Of a stretch of DNA of 37,739 nucleotides, positions 7,559-15,133 are shown in pieces. Source of the stretch: Bauldia sp. (GTDB lineage Bacteria; Pseudomonadota; Alphaproteobacteria; Rhizobiales; Kaistiaceae); assembly GCA_020853895.1 (NCBI GenBank), contig JADYYB010000094.1, forward strand, positions 1 through 37,739, given 5' to 3'. Made by a program: the position numbers and the translations under genes. Positions within the stretch are counted from its first letter, which is position 1, and every line of letters begins with the position of its first letter. Under the pieces are notes generated by a model, which saw nothing but the letters and a program-made list of their open reading frames with translations, did not search any database and had not been told where the DNA came from.

Positions 7559-8029
7559 ATGGCCATGACCCGGAAGCAGCGGCGCCTGACTTTGATCGCG
7601 GCAGCCGGAGCCGTGCTCGTCGTCGCCGTCGGGCTGCTCCTCTTCGCCATGTCGAACCGGCTCACCTTCTTCCAGTCGCCGAGCGACATCGTCGCCCTCG
7701 CCCCGCCGCCCACCGACCGCATCCGCCTCGGCGGCATGGTCGAGGAGGGGACGGTGGTCAAGGACCCCGACGGCACGGTCCGCTTCTCGGTCACCGATTT
7801 CAGCGCCACGATCCCGGTCGTCTACCACGGCCTCGTCCCCGACCTCTTCGCCGAAGGGAAGGGCGTGGTCACCGAGGGCCATGTCGGCGCCGACGGCATC
7901 TTCGCCGCCGACACCGTGCTCGCCCGCCACGACGAGAACTACATGCCGCCCGAGGTCGCCCGCTCGATGGAGAACGCGCCGAGCCTCCCGCCCGCCGGCG
8001 CCGCCCCGCTCGCCTCGGCCACGCCGTGA
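7559..8029 (+). CDS. ccmE: CcmE/CycJ, periplasmic heme chaperone
   Basis: The 156-residue protein has one N-terminal membrane anchor (about residues 11-30) and a periplasmic OB-fold domain (IRLGGMVEEGTVVKDP, VRFSVTDFSATIPVVYHG, FAEGKGVVTEGHV). The heme-attachment motif LARHDENYMPPEV is intact, with H124 as the covalent heme-binding histidine and Y128 as the axial ligand, equivalent to E. coli H130 and Y134. CcmE carries heme from CcmABCD to CcmF. The gene follows ccmI by 12 bases. A 184-base gap filled by a palindromic repeat separates it from ccmF, which is unusual for a tight ccm operon. Confidence 0.95.
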   Translation: MAMTRKQRRLTLIAAAGAVLVVAVGLLLFAMSNRLTFFQSPSDIVALAPPPTDRIRLGGMVEEGTVVKDPDGTVRFSVTDFSATIPVVYHGLVPDLFAEGKGVVTEGHVGADGIFAADTVLARHDENYMPPEVARSMENAPSLPPAGAAPLASATP

Positions 8030-8064
8030 TGCTCGCCGCCGGCCTTCTTCCCTCGAATGCCTTT

Positions 8065-8184
8065 CCTCCCCCTGAAAGGGGGAGGTGGCGCGAAGCGCCG
8101 GTGGGGGTAAGTGCCTCTGCGGGTCGATCGACTGACCCCCACCCCGTCGGCTTCGCCGCCGGACCTCCCCCTTTCAGGGGGAGG
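8065..8184. repeat. Composite palindromic repeat (type A) inside the ccm operon
   Basis: Terminal modules at 8065-8085 and 8164-8184 are each palindromes and are exact reverse complements of each other (CCTCCCCCTGAAAGGGGG and its complement, plus flanks). Inside the ends lie small hairpins of the form GCGCGAAGCGC and CGGCTTCGCCG next to runs of GGTGGGGGT and ACCCCCACC. The whole 120 bases can fold into one long hairpin. It occupies the gap between ccmE and ccmF, so it must be transcribed if the operon is one unit. It may attenuate or stabilise the message (inference). Confidence 0.85.
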
Positions 8185-8213
8185 ATGGCTGTGTCGATCG
8201 GAGGATAGCCACG

Positions 8214-10193
8214 ATGTTCGCCGAGCTCGGACACTACGCCCTCGTTCTCGCCTTCGTGCTCGCCGCCGTGCAGGCGGGCGTCGGCTATTGGGGCGCCACG
8301 CGCGGCGACGGGCGCCTGATGTCGATCGCGCCCTCGGCCGCGCTGATGCAGCTCCTCTTCATCGGCTTCGCCTTCGCCGTCCTCGTCCGCGCCTACGTCA
8401 CCTCCGACTTCTCGCTCCTCAACGTGGTCGAGAACTCGCACTCGGCCAAGCCGCTCGTCTTCAAGATCGCCGGCACCTGGGGCAACCACGAGGGCTCGAT
8501 GCTCCTCTGGGTGCTGATCCTCGCGCTCTTCGGCGCCTCGGTCGCCGCCTTCGGCGCGAACCTCCCGCAGAAGCTGAAGACCCTCGTCCTCTCGGTGCAG
8601 GGCCTTATCGCCGCCGCCTTCCTCCTCTTCGTGATCCTCACCTCCAACCCCTTCACGCGCATCCTGCCCGCGCCGTTCGAGGGCAACGACCTCAACCCGC
8701 TCCTCCAGGACATCGGCCTCGCGATCCATCCCCCGCTCCTCTATCTCGGCTATGTCGGCTGCTCGATCGCCTTCGCCTTCGCGGTCGCGGCGCTGATCGA
8801 CGGGCGCATCGACGCCGCCTGGGCGCGCTGGGTGCGGCCCTGGACGCTCGCCGCCTGGCTCTTCCTCACCGCCGGCATCGCGATGGGCTCCTACTGGGCC
8901 TATTACGAGCTCGGCTGGGGCGGCTGGTGGTTCTGGGACCCGGTCGAGAACGCTTCGTTCATGCCCTGGCTGGCGGCGACCGCGCTCCTCCACTCGGCGC
9001 TGGTCATGGAAAAGCGCGACGCGCTGAAGATCTGGACGATCCTCCTCGCCATCCTCACCTTCAGCCTCAGCCTGCTGGGCACCTTCCTCGTGCGCTCCGG
9101 CGTGCTGACCTCGGTCCACGCCTTCGCTTCCGACCCCACGCGCGGCGTTTTCATCCTCGCGCTCCTCGTCTTCTTCATCGGCGGCTCGCTGGCGCTCTTC
9201 GCGCTCCGCGCCCCGGCGCTCGCGCCGGGCGGCATCTTCGCGCCGATCAGCCGGGAAGGGGCGCTCGTCCTCAACAACATGCTGCTCACCGCCGCCTGCG
9301 CGACGGTGCTCGTCGGCACGCTCTACCCGCTCGCGCTCGAGGCGCTGACCGGGCGGCTCATCTCCGTCGGCCCGCCCTTCTTCAACCTCACCTTCGGCCC
9401 GCTGATGATCCCGCTCCTCCTGCTGGTGCCGTTCGGCCCGCTGCTGGCCTGGAAGCGCGGCGACGTCTACGCCGCCGGCCAGCGCCTGGTCTTCGCCTTC
9501 GGGGCCGCCATTCTCGCCGCGCTCGCCGCCGCCGCGCTGACCGGCGCCCGCGGCGTGCTCGCCATCCTCGGCATCGGTCTCGCCGCCTGGCTGGTGGCCG
9601 GCGCACTCACTGAGCCCGCCTTCCGGGCCAAGCTCTTCCAGGCCCCGCTCGGTGACTCGCTGCGCCGCGCCTATGGCTTCCCGCGCTCGGTGTGGGGGAC
9701 GATGTTCGCCCATCTCGGCCTCGGCGTGGCCCTCTTCGGGATCGTCGCCAGCACCGCCTGGCAGACCGAGACCGTGGCCGCGATGCGGCCGGGCGGCGAG
9801 AGCATCCAAGTCGCCGGCCGCACCGTCGTGCTCGACTCGATCCTCCCGCGCAACGGCCCCAACTACAGCGAGACCGTCGCCCGCTTCGCGGTCACCGACG
9901 CGGGCGGCCGCCAGATCTTCCTCGAGCCGGCCAAGCGCGTCTATGCCGTGCGCGGCACGCCGACCACCGAGTCGGATATCGCCACGATCGGCTTCTCGCA
10001 GCTCTATTTCTCGGTCGGCGACATCCTCATGGACGGCACCACCACGGTCCGCATCTACTGGAAGCCGCTCGTCACGCTGATCTGGATCGGGCCGCTCTTC
10101 ATGATCCTCGGCGGGCTCCTCTCGCTCTCCGACCGCCGCCTCCGCGTCGGCGCCCCGCGCCGCACGAGGGCCGCCGTCGTCCCGGCCGAATAA
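8214..10193 (+). CDS. ccmF: CcmF/CycK, heme lyase subunit of cytochrome c maturation
   Basis: The start ATG at 8214 is preceded by a good ribosome-binding site (CGGAGGA, 8199-8205). The 659-residue protein is a polytopic membrane protein of the heme-handling HHP family. The periplasmic tryptophan-rich WWD segment GWGGWWFWDPVENASFMPWL falls at about residues 234-253. Family blocks YVTSDFSLLNVVENS, FKIAGTWGNHEGSMLLW and HPPLLYLGYVG are all present, as is the large C-terminal periplasmic part (about 500-620) that precedes the final helix. CcmF takes heme from CcmE and, with CcmH and CcmI, ligates it to CXXCH motifs of apocytochromes. Length agrees with typical CcmF. Only 2 bases separate its stop from the ccmH start. 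Confidence 0.95.
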   Translation: MFAELGHYALVLAFVLAAVQAGVGYWGATRGDGRLMSIAPSAALMQLLFIGFAFAVLVRAYVTSDFSLLNVVENSHSAKPLVFKIAGTWGNHEGSMLLWVLILALFGASVAAFGANLPQKLKTLVLSVQGLIAAAFLLFVILTSNPFTRILPAPFEGNDLNPLLQDIGLAIHPPLLYLGYVGCSIAFAFAVAALIDGRIDAAWARWVRPWTLAAWLFLTAGIAMGSYWAYYELGWGGWWFWDPVENASFMPWLAATALLHSALVMEKRDALKIWTILLAILTFSLSLLGTFLVRSGVLTSVHAFASDPTRGVFILALLVFFIGGSLALFALRAPALAPGGIFAPISREGALVLNNMLLTAACATVLVGTLYPLALEALTGRLISVGPPFFNLTFGPLMIPLLLLVPFGPLLAWKRGDVYAAGQRLVFAFGAAILAALAAAALTGARGVLAILGIGLAAWLVAGALTEPAFRAKLFQAPLGDSLRRAYGFPRSVWGTMFAHLGLGVALFGIVASTAWQTETVAAMRPGGESIQVAGRTVVLDSILPRNGPNYSETVARFAVTDAGGRQIFLEPAKRVYAVRGTPTTESDIATIGFSQLYFSVGDILMDGTTTVRIYWKPLVTLIWIGPLFMILGGLLSLSDRRLRVGAPRRTRAAVVPAE

Positions 10194-10195
10194 AG

Positions 10196-10660
10196 ATGCG
10201 GAAGAGGCTGGCCCTCCTCGCGCTCGCCGGGATCCTCCTCGCCGGCTCGCCCGCCCTCGCGGTCGAGCCCGACGAGGTTCTCGCCGACCCGGCTCTCGAG
10301 GCGCGCGCCCGCGACCTCTCGGCCGAGCTCCGCTGCATGGTCTGCCAGAACCAGTCGATCGACGATTCCAGCGCCCCGCTAGCCAAGGATCTCCGCATCC
10401 TCCTCCGCGAGCGCATCTCGGCTGGCGACACCGACGAGCAGGTGATGACGTTCCTCGTCGCCCGCTACGGCGACTTCATCCTCCTCCGCCCGCGCTTCGC
10501 GCCCTATACGCTGGTGCTGTGGCTGACCCCGGTCCTGATGCTGGCGCTGGGCGCCTACGCCGCCTTCGCCGTGCTCCGCCGCCGCCCCCGCGCCGAGGCG
10601 GCCCTCACCGAGGCCGAACGCCAGCGCCTCGACCGCCTCCTCAAGGAAGACACGCAGTAA
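10196..10660 (+). CDS. ccmH: CcmH/CycL, thiol-reducing subunit of cytochrome c maturation
   Basis: Starting at the ATG 2 bases after ccmF, the protein has 154 residues. It carries a signal peptide (LALLALAGILLAGSPALA), the redox motif LRCMVCQNQSIDDS with cysteines C47 and C50, and the conserved block RYGDFILLRP. A C-terminal membrane helix (about residues 104-125) precedes a short charged tail. CcmH keeps the apocytochrome heme-binding cysteines reduced and works with CcmF and CcmI. The family needs the C-x-x-C seen here, and the gene looks complete. The ccm cluster in this window lacks ccmABCDG, which in rhizobia are encoded elsewhere. A toxin-antitoxin pair follows 38 bases later instead of degP. 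Confidence 0.94.
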   Translation: MRKRLALLALAGILLAGSPALAVEPDEVLADPALEARARDLSAELRCMVCQNQSIDDSSAPLAKDLRILLRERISAGDTDEQVMTFLVARYGDFILLRPRFAPYTLVLWLTPVLMLALGAYAAFAVLRRRPRAEAALTEAERQRLDRLLKEDTQ

Positions 10661-10698
10661 GACTTGCGCCGCGACGGCGACTTATTGAGAATTGGACA

Positions 10699-10920
10699 AT
10701 GACCCACGCGCGCATCGAGCTGAACCCGGAAATCATGGGCGGCAAGCCTGTGATCAAAGGCACACGCGTGCCCGTCGAGCTGATCCTTCGGAAACTGGGC
10801 GCTGGAGCTACGCCGGAGGCGATCATCCGCGATCACCCACGCCTTACACTCGACGATATTCGGGCCGCCCAAAGCTATGCGGCGGACTTTATCGCCGATG
10901 AGGAAATCTCGGTCGGCTGA
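10699..10920 (+). CDS. DUF433 (COG2442) antitoxin
   Basis: The 73-residue protein is a compact DUF433 domain: RIELNPEIMGGKPVIKGTRV, then VELILRKLGAGATPEAII, then HPRLTLDDIRAAQSYAADF. DUF433 proteins contain a helix-turn-helix-like core and are predicted antitoxins paired with COG4634/DUF5615 PIN-like toxins, exactly the gene found 6 bases downstream. It presumably binds the toxin and autoregulates the pair. The codons use A and T at third positions more freely than the neighbouring ccm and degP genes, which suggests recent acquisition. An in-frame extension upstream exists but does not add to the domain, so the ATG at 10699 is taken. Known from comparative work on TA families; not tested in this organism. 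Confidence 0.85.
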   Translation: MTHARIELNPEIMGGKPVIKGTRVPVELILRKLGAGATPEAIIRDHPRLTLDDIRAAQSYAADFIADEEISVG

Positions 10921-10926
10921 GCGCTG

Positions 10927-11310
10927 ATGCGCTGGCTCGCTGACGAGTGCGTTGATCTAGGCCTTGTTCTTGAGCTGCGCCGGCTCGGCGAAGACGTTGA
11001 GTACGTCTCTGAAACAAGTCCGGGAGCGACGGACGACGATGTCCTTGAGATCGCTCACGCCGGCTCCCGCCTGCTACTGACTGTCGACAAGGACTTTGGT
11101 GAACTCGTCGTTCGGCAAGCCCGTCCAGTTCCGGGATTAGTTCTTCTCCGGCTGGGCACCGCCAATTGGATCAGCCAAGCAGCTAGAGTCAGTGTCGCCA
11201 TTTCCCGGCAGGGCACGAGACTGCACGGCCACTACACCGTCGTCGAAGACGGAAAGATCCGGTCCCGACCGCTTCCTCGCGCCTCCGTGTCCAACCTTAC
11301 CGAGACGTAA
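10927..11310 (+). CDS. DUF5615/COG4634 PIN-like toxin (putative RNase)
   Basis: The 127-residue protein starts with RWLADECVD, whose acidic D6 and E7 are the first metal-binding residues of the PIN/Mut7-C-like fold. It continues with DDDVLEIAHAGSRLLLTVDKDFGELV, where D54, D56 and E59 complete an acidic site. Length and motif order fit the DUF5615 family, which is paired with DUF433 antitoxins. The likely activity is metal-dependent cleavage of RNA, by analogy with VapC-type PIN toxins; this is inference from fold. The gap to the antitoxin stop is 6 bases, so both are translated from one message. The pair separates ccmH from degP, a place where I would expect no gene in related genomes. Confidence 0.82.
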   Translation: MRWLADECVDLGLVLELRRLGEDVEYVSETSPGATDDDVLEIAHAGSRLLLTVDKDFGELVVRQARPVPGLVLLRLGTANWISQAARVSVAISRQGTRLHGHYTVVEDGKIRSRPLPRASVSNLTET

Positions 11311-11413
11311 TCTTCTAGTCAGGCACCCGTAAGGTCCCCCGTCCCATATTGGCATCAACCGCTTCGCCGCCCATGCGCGACGGAGCCAGGAAAGCCTAGA
11401 GGAGACCACCAGA

Positions 11414-12922
11414 GTGACTGACACCAGCAATTCCAGGACGGGCCGCAGCCTGACCAGCAGGCTTCTGCTTGGAACGGCCATCGTCGCGGGCCTCGGCGGC
11501 GCGGCGATCAGCCAGGCCGTGCTGCCCTATTCGCCGGCCCAGGCCGAGGTCGTGAACATCCAGAACCCGATCCAGGTGCCCGGCTTCGCCGACCTCGTCG
11601 AGCAGGTAAGCCCGGCCGTGGTCAGCGTCCGCGTCGAGCTCAACGCCACGCCGGCGCAGATGGAGCTCCCCTTCGACCCGCGCGACATCCCGCCGGGCAG
11701 CCCGTTCGAGCGCTTCTTCCGCGAGTTCCAGCAGCAGATGCCGAACCAGAACCCGCGGCCGCGCGTCGGCCAGGGCTCGGGCTTCATCGTCTCCGCTGAC
11801 GGCTATGTCGTCACCAACAACCACGTGGTCGACGGCGCTTCCACCTTCACCGTCACGATGAACGACGGCACCGACTACAGCGCCACTCTCGTCGGCACCG
11901 ATGAGCGGACCGACCTCGCGCTCCTCAAGATCGAGGGCGTGAGCAACCCCGACTTCACCTATGTCCGCTTCTCGGACGACGATGTGCGCATCGGCGACTG
12001 GGTCGTGGCCGTCGGCAATCCGTTCGGCCTCGGCGGCACGGTCACCGCCGGCATCGTCTCGGCCCGCGGCCGCCAGATCGGCGCCGGCCCCTATGACGAC
12101 TTCCTGCAGATCGACGCGGCCGTGAACCGCGGCAACTCGGGCGGTCCGGACTTCAACCTCTCCGGCGAGGTGGTCGGCGTGAACACCGCCATCTTCTCGC
12201 CCTCGGGCGGCAGCGTCGGCATCGCCTTCGCGATCCCCGCGGCGACCGCCGAGGCCGTCATCCAGGACCTGATGGACGGCGGCGAGGTCGTTCGTGGCTG
12301 GCTCGGCGTACAGATCCAGGACATCAACGAGAAGATCGCCGCCAGCATCGGCCGCACCGACGCGGCCGGCGCCCTCATCGTCGAGCCGCAGCCGAACGGC
12401 CCGGCCGCCGAAGCCGGCCTCCAGCCGGGCGACGCGGTCCTCGCCGTCAACGGCGAGCCGATCGACGACACGCGTGACCTCGCGACCACCATCGCCGGTC
12501 TCGACCCGGGCACCAGCGCCGCGCTGACCGTGTGGCGGAATGGCGCGGAGACGGAGATCAACGTCACGCTCGGCACGCTGCCCGCGCAGCAGCAGCAGGC
12601 CGCGGTCCGTGAGCCGACCCCGCGCCGGCCCTCGGCCCCGATCCCCTCCACCATTGACGAGTTCGGGCTCGGCCTCGCGCCGGCGCCGAACGGGGAGGGC
12701 GTCCGCATCGCCTCGGTCGCCGACGGCGGCGAGGCCGCCTTGAGCGGCCTCGAGCCGGGCGACGTCATCCTCGCCGTCGGCGGCACCGCGGTGTCGACCC
12801 CGGACGAAGTGACGGCCGCCATCGCGGCAGCCAAGGAGCAGGGTCTTGGCGCGGTCCTCCTCCGCGTCCAGTCGGGCCAAAACACCGGCTTCGTGGCCTT
12901 GTCCTTCGAACGCCAGGGCTGA
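11414..12922 (+). CDS. degP: DegP/HtrA-family periplasmic serine protease (Do-like)
   Basis: The start is GTG at 11414, with GAGGAG about 10 bases before it. The 502-residue product has a signal sequence (about residues 15-44, ending in PAQA), then a trypsin-like domain with catalytic triad H137 (VVTNNHVVDGA), D167 (DERTDLALLKI) and S242 (NRGNSGGPDFNL). Two PDZ domains follow, about 295-390 (GWLGVQIQDI, GLQPGDAVLAVNG) and 412-500 (GLEPGDVILAVGG). The Q-rich linker FREFQQQMPNQNPRPRVGQG corresponds to the LA loop region. It degrades or refolds damaged periplasmic proteins. Position between ccm genes and a two-component pair matches rhizobial degP1. A rho-independent terminator closes the gene. 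Confidence 0.93.
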   Translation: MTDTSNSRTGRSLTSRLLLGTAIVAGLGGAAISQAVLPYSPAQAEVVNIQNPIQVPGFADLVEQVSPAVVSVRVELNATPAQMELPFDPRDIPPGSPFERFFREFQQQMPNQNPRPRVGQGSGFIVSADGYVVTNNHVVDGASTFTVTMNDGTDYSATLVGTDERTDLALLKIEGVSNPDFTYVRFSDDDVRIGDWVVAVGNPFGLGGTVTAGIVSARGRQIGAGPYDDFLQIDAAVNRGNSGGPDFNLSGEVVGVNTAIFSPSGGSVGIAFAIPAATAEAVIQDLMDGGEVVRGWLGVQIQDINEKIAASIGRTDAAGALIVEPQPNGPAAEAGLQPGDAVLAVNGEPIDDTRDLATTIAGLDPGTSAALTVWRNGAETEINVTLGTLPAQQQQAAVREPTPRRPSAPIPSTIDEFGLGLAPAPNGEGVRIASVADGGEAALSGLEPGDVILAVGGTAVSTPDEVTAAIAAAKEQGLGAVLLRVQSGQNTGFVALSFERQG

Positions 12923-12977
12923 CACCGCAGTTGGGGCGGGAGCTCACCGTGTCGCCCCGATGCTTCCGCTCCATCCG

Positions 12978-13015
12978 GACGGCAGGCCGCTCACCCGGCC
13001 TGCCGTTCGCTTTTT
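12978..13015 (+). terminator. Rho-independent terminator after degP
   Basis: A perfect 11-bp stem (ACGGCAGGCCG at 12979-12989 against CGGCCTGCCGT at 12996-13006) encloses a 6-base loop. A run of five T at 13011-13015 follows, 56 bases after the degP stop. This is the only textbook intrinsic terminator in the window. Confidence 0.88.
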
Positions 13016-13062
13016 CGCCGGGGCTGTCGGCAGTCCGCCAAGTCCGGCTATGCTGAAGCCCA

Positions 13063-13743
13063 ATGCGCATTCTCATTATCGAAGACGATCGCGAGACCGC
13101 GACCTATCTGACCAAGGCGCTGCGTGAGGCCGGCCACGTCGCCGACCACGCCGCCGATGGCGAGAGCGGCGCCGACATGGCCGCCGAGGGCGGCTACGAT
13201 GTCATCGTTGCCGACCGCATGCTCCCCAAGCGCGACGGGCTCGCCATCGTCTCCGATCTCCGCAAGGAGGGCGACGAGACCCCCGTCCTCATCCTCTCCG
13301 CGCTCGGCCAGGTCGACGACCGCGTCGCCGGGTTGAGGGCTGGCGGCGACGACTACCTGGCGAAACCCTATGCCTTCTCCGAACTCCTCGCCCGCGTCGA
13401 GGCGCTCGCCCGGCGCCGCCGTCCGGGCGAGGCCGACACAATGTACCGCGTCGGCGACCTCGAGCTCGACCGCCTCTCGCACACCGTGACGCGCGCCGGG
13501 AAGCCGATCCCGCTCCAGCCGCGCGAGTTCCGCCTCCTCGAATATCTGATGAAGCACGCCGGCCACGTGGTGACCCGGACGATGCTCCTCGAGAACGTCT
13601 GGGACTATCATTTCGACCCGCAGACCAACGTCATCGACGTCCACGTCTCGCGTCTCCGCTCCAAGATCGACAAGGGCTTCGCCGAGCCCCTCCTGCAGAC
13701 CGTCCGCGGCTCCGGCTACATCATCCGCGATGCGTCTCGGTAG
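13063..13743 (+). CDS. OmpR-family response regulator downstream of degP
   Basis: The 226-residue protein has a receiver domain with acidic pocket EDD (7-9), phosphoacceptor D51 in VIVADRMLPKRDG, and lysine in YLAKPYAFSELLARVEAL. A winged-helix output domain (about 127-222) contains LQPREFRLLEYLMKHAG, VIDVHVSRLRSKID and TVRGSGYII. It resembles the CusR/QseB branch of OmpR regulators. In rhizobial genomes an uncharacterised regulator and kinase lie between degP and glnE, and this pair holds that position. The kinase gene overlaps by 14 bases, so the two proteins are surely partners. The degP terminator lies 48 bases before the start, so a separate promoter is needed, probably in 13016-13062. 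Confidence 0.9.
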   Translation: MRILIIEDDRETATYLTKALREAGHVADHAADGESGADMAAEGGYDVIVADRMLPKRDGLAIVSDLRKEGDETPVLILSALGQVDDRVAGLRAGGDDYLAKPYAFSELLARVEALARRRRPGEADTMYRVGDLELDRLSHTVTRAGKPIPLQPREFRLLEYLMKHAGHVVTRTMLLENVWDYHFDPQTNVIDVHVSRLRSKIDKGFAEPLLQTVRGSGYIIRDASR

Positions 13744-15133
13744 GTTCTTCAACACCACCGCGTTTCGCCTCTCGGCGATCTACCTGGCGGGCTTCTCGGT
13801 CTTCGCCGTCCTCTTCGTCGTCTACATCTCCTACGCCACCGACCAGCTGCTGGCCCGCCAGCTCCGCGAGACCATCGACACCGAGATCAGGAGCCTCGCC
13901 GAGCAGGCCGGAACCGGCGGCATCGGCGCGGTCGTCGCCGGCGTCGACCGGCGGAGCCGTCGCCCGGGCGCCAGCCTCTACCTCATCGTCGACGTCACCG
14001 GCCGCATCGTCGCCGGCAACATCGCGGAGGTCCCGGCGGCGGTCCTCGACCGCGCCGACGAGGAGCCCTTCACCGTCGGCTATGTCCGCGAGGAGGGCGA
14101 GACCGCCGAGCGCCTCGCCATGGTCCGCGTCGTTTCCATGCCCGGCGGCCTCACTATGCTGGTCGGCCGCGACATCGCCGAGCGCGAGCGCTTCCGCGAG
14201 ATCATCGGCCAGTCGATCGCCTGGGGAGCGGCGCTCCTCCTAGTGCTGGGCGCGATCAGCTGGTTCTTCGTCAGCCGGCGGGTCCTGAGCCGCATCGACT
14301 CGGTCTCCGCCACGAGCCGCCGCATCATGGACGGCGACCTCTCCGGTCGCCTCGAGGTCACCGGCTCGGGCGACGAGTTCGACCGGCTTGCCGCGAGCCT
14401 CAACGCCATGCTCGAGCGCATCGAGGGCCTGATGCATGGCCTGAAGGAGGTCTCCGACAATATCGCCCACGACCTCAAGACCCCGCTCACCCGCCTCCGC
14501 AACCGCGTCGAGTCGACCCTCGGCGGGTCGGACGACCCGGCCGCCTATCGCGCCGCCCTCGAATCCACGATCGAGGACGCCGACCAGCTGATCCGCGTCT
14601 TCAACGCGCTCCTCATCATCGCCCAGGTCGAGGCCGGCACGCCCGACAAGGCCGGCGAGCGCGTCGACGTCGCCGAGATCGTCCGCGACGTCGCCGAGCT
14701 CTACGAGCCCGCCGCCGAGTCGGCCGGCGGCGAGCTGACGGCGCAGGCCGACGGCCCATTGTTCGTTCGCGGCAACCGCGAGCTGATCGGCCAGGCGATC
14801 GCCAACCTCATCGACAACGCGCTCAAATACGGCTCTCGTGACGGCGAGGAATCGGCCGGCGCGCATGTCGCGGTCGCCGCCGGGCGGGAAGGGGACAGGA
14901 TCGTGATCACCGTCGCCGACGACGGACCGGGCATTGCCGCGAAGGACCGCGAGCGCGTGCTCGAGCGCTTCGTGCGCCTCGAGGAGAGCCGCTCGGCCCC
15001 CGGCAGCGGCCTCGGCCTCTCCCTCGTCGCCGCCGTCGCCCGCCTCCACGGCGGCGAGATCGCGCTCCTCGACAATCTTCCGCGCGGCCTTCGCGTGGTC
15101 CTCCGCCTGCCGGCGCTGGTGGAGGCGGCGTGA
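13730..15133 (+). CDS. Membrane sensor histidine kinase, partner of the regulator at 13063
   Basis: The 467-residue kinase has a first helix at about residues 13-36 (LSAIYLAGFSVFAVLFVVYIS), a periplasmic sensor of about 120 residues, and a second helix (about 163-183). A HAMP domain (SRRVLSRIDSVSATSRRIMDGDLSGR) leads to the H-box DNIAHDLKTPLTRLRNRVE with H247. The catalytic domain has N box (NLIDNALKYG), G1 (VADDGPGI) and G2 (GSGLGLSLV). Architecture follows the EnvZ/CusS type. It overlaps the regulator gene by 14 bases and glnE by 4 bases (GTGA), so regulator, kinase and glnE form one coupled operon. The signal sensed is unknown. Confidence 0.9.
   Translation: MRLGRFFNTTAFRLSAIYLAGFSVFAVLFVVYISYATDQLLARQLRETIDTEIRSLAEQAGTGGIGAVVAGVDRRSRRPGASLYLIVDVTGRIVAGNIAEVPAAVLDRADEEPFTVGYVREEGETAERLAMVRVVSMPGGLTMLVGRDIAERERFREIIGQSIAWGAALLLVLGAISWFFVSRRVLSRIDSVSATSRRIMDGDLSGRLEVTGSGDEFDRLAASLNAMLERIEGLMHGLKEVSDNIAHDLKTPLTRLRNRVESTLGGSDDPAAYRAALESTIEDADQLIRVFNALLIIAQVEAGTPDKAGERVDVAEIVRDVAELYEPAAESAGGELTAQADGPLFVRGNRELIGQAIANLIDNALKYGSRDGEESAGAHVAVAAGREGDRIVITVADDGPGIAAKDRERVLERFVRLEESRSAPGSGLGLSLVAAVARLHGGEIALLDNLPRGLRVVLRLPALVEAA

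Noticed and set aside
7869-9809. A 646-codon minus-strand frame over ccmE and ccmF
   Set aside because: Low-complexity E/R/G-rich translation running through a palindromic repeat; the plus strand has intact CcmE and CcmF.
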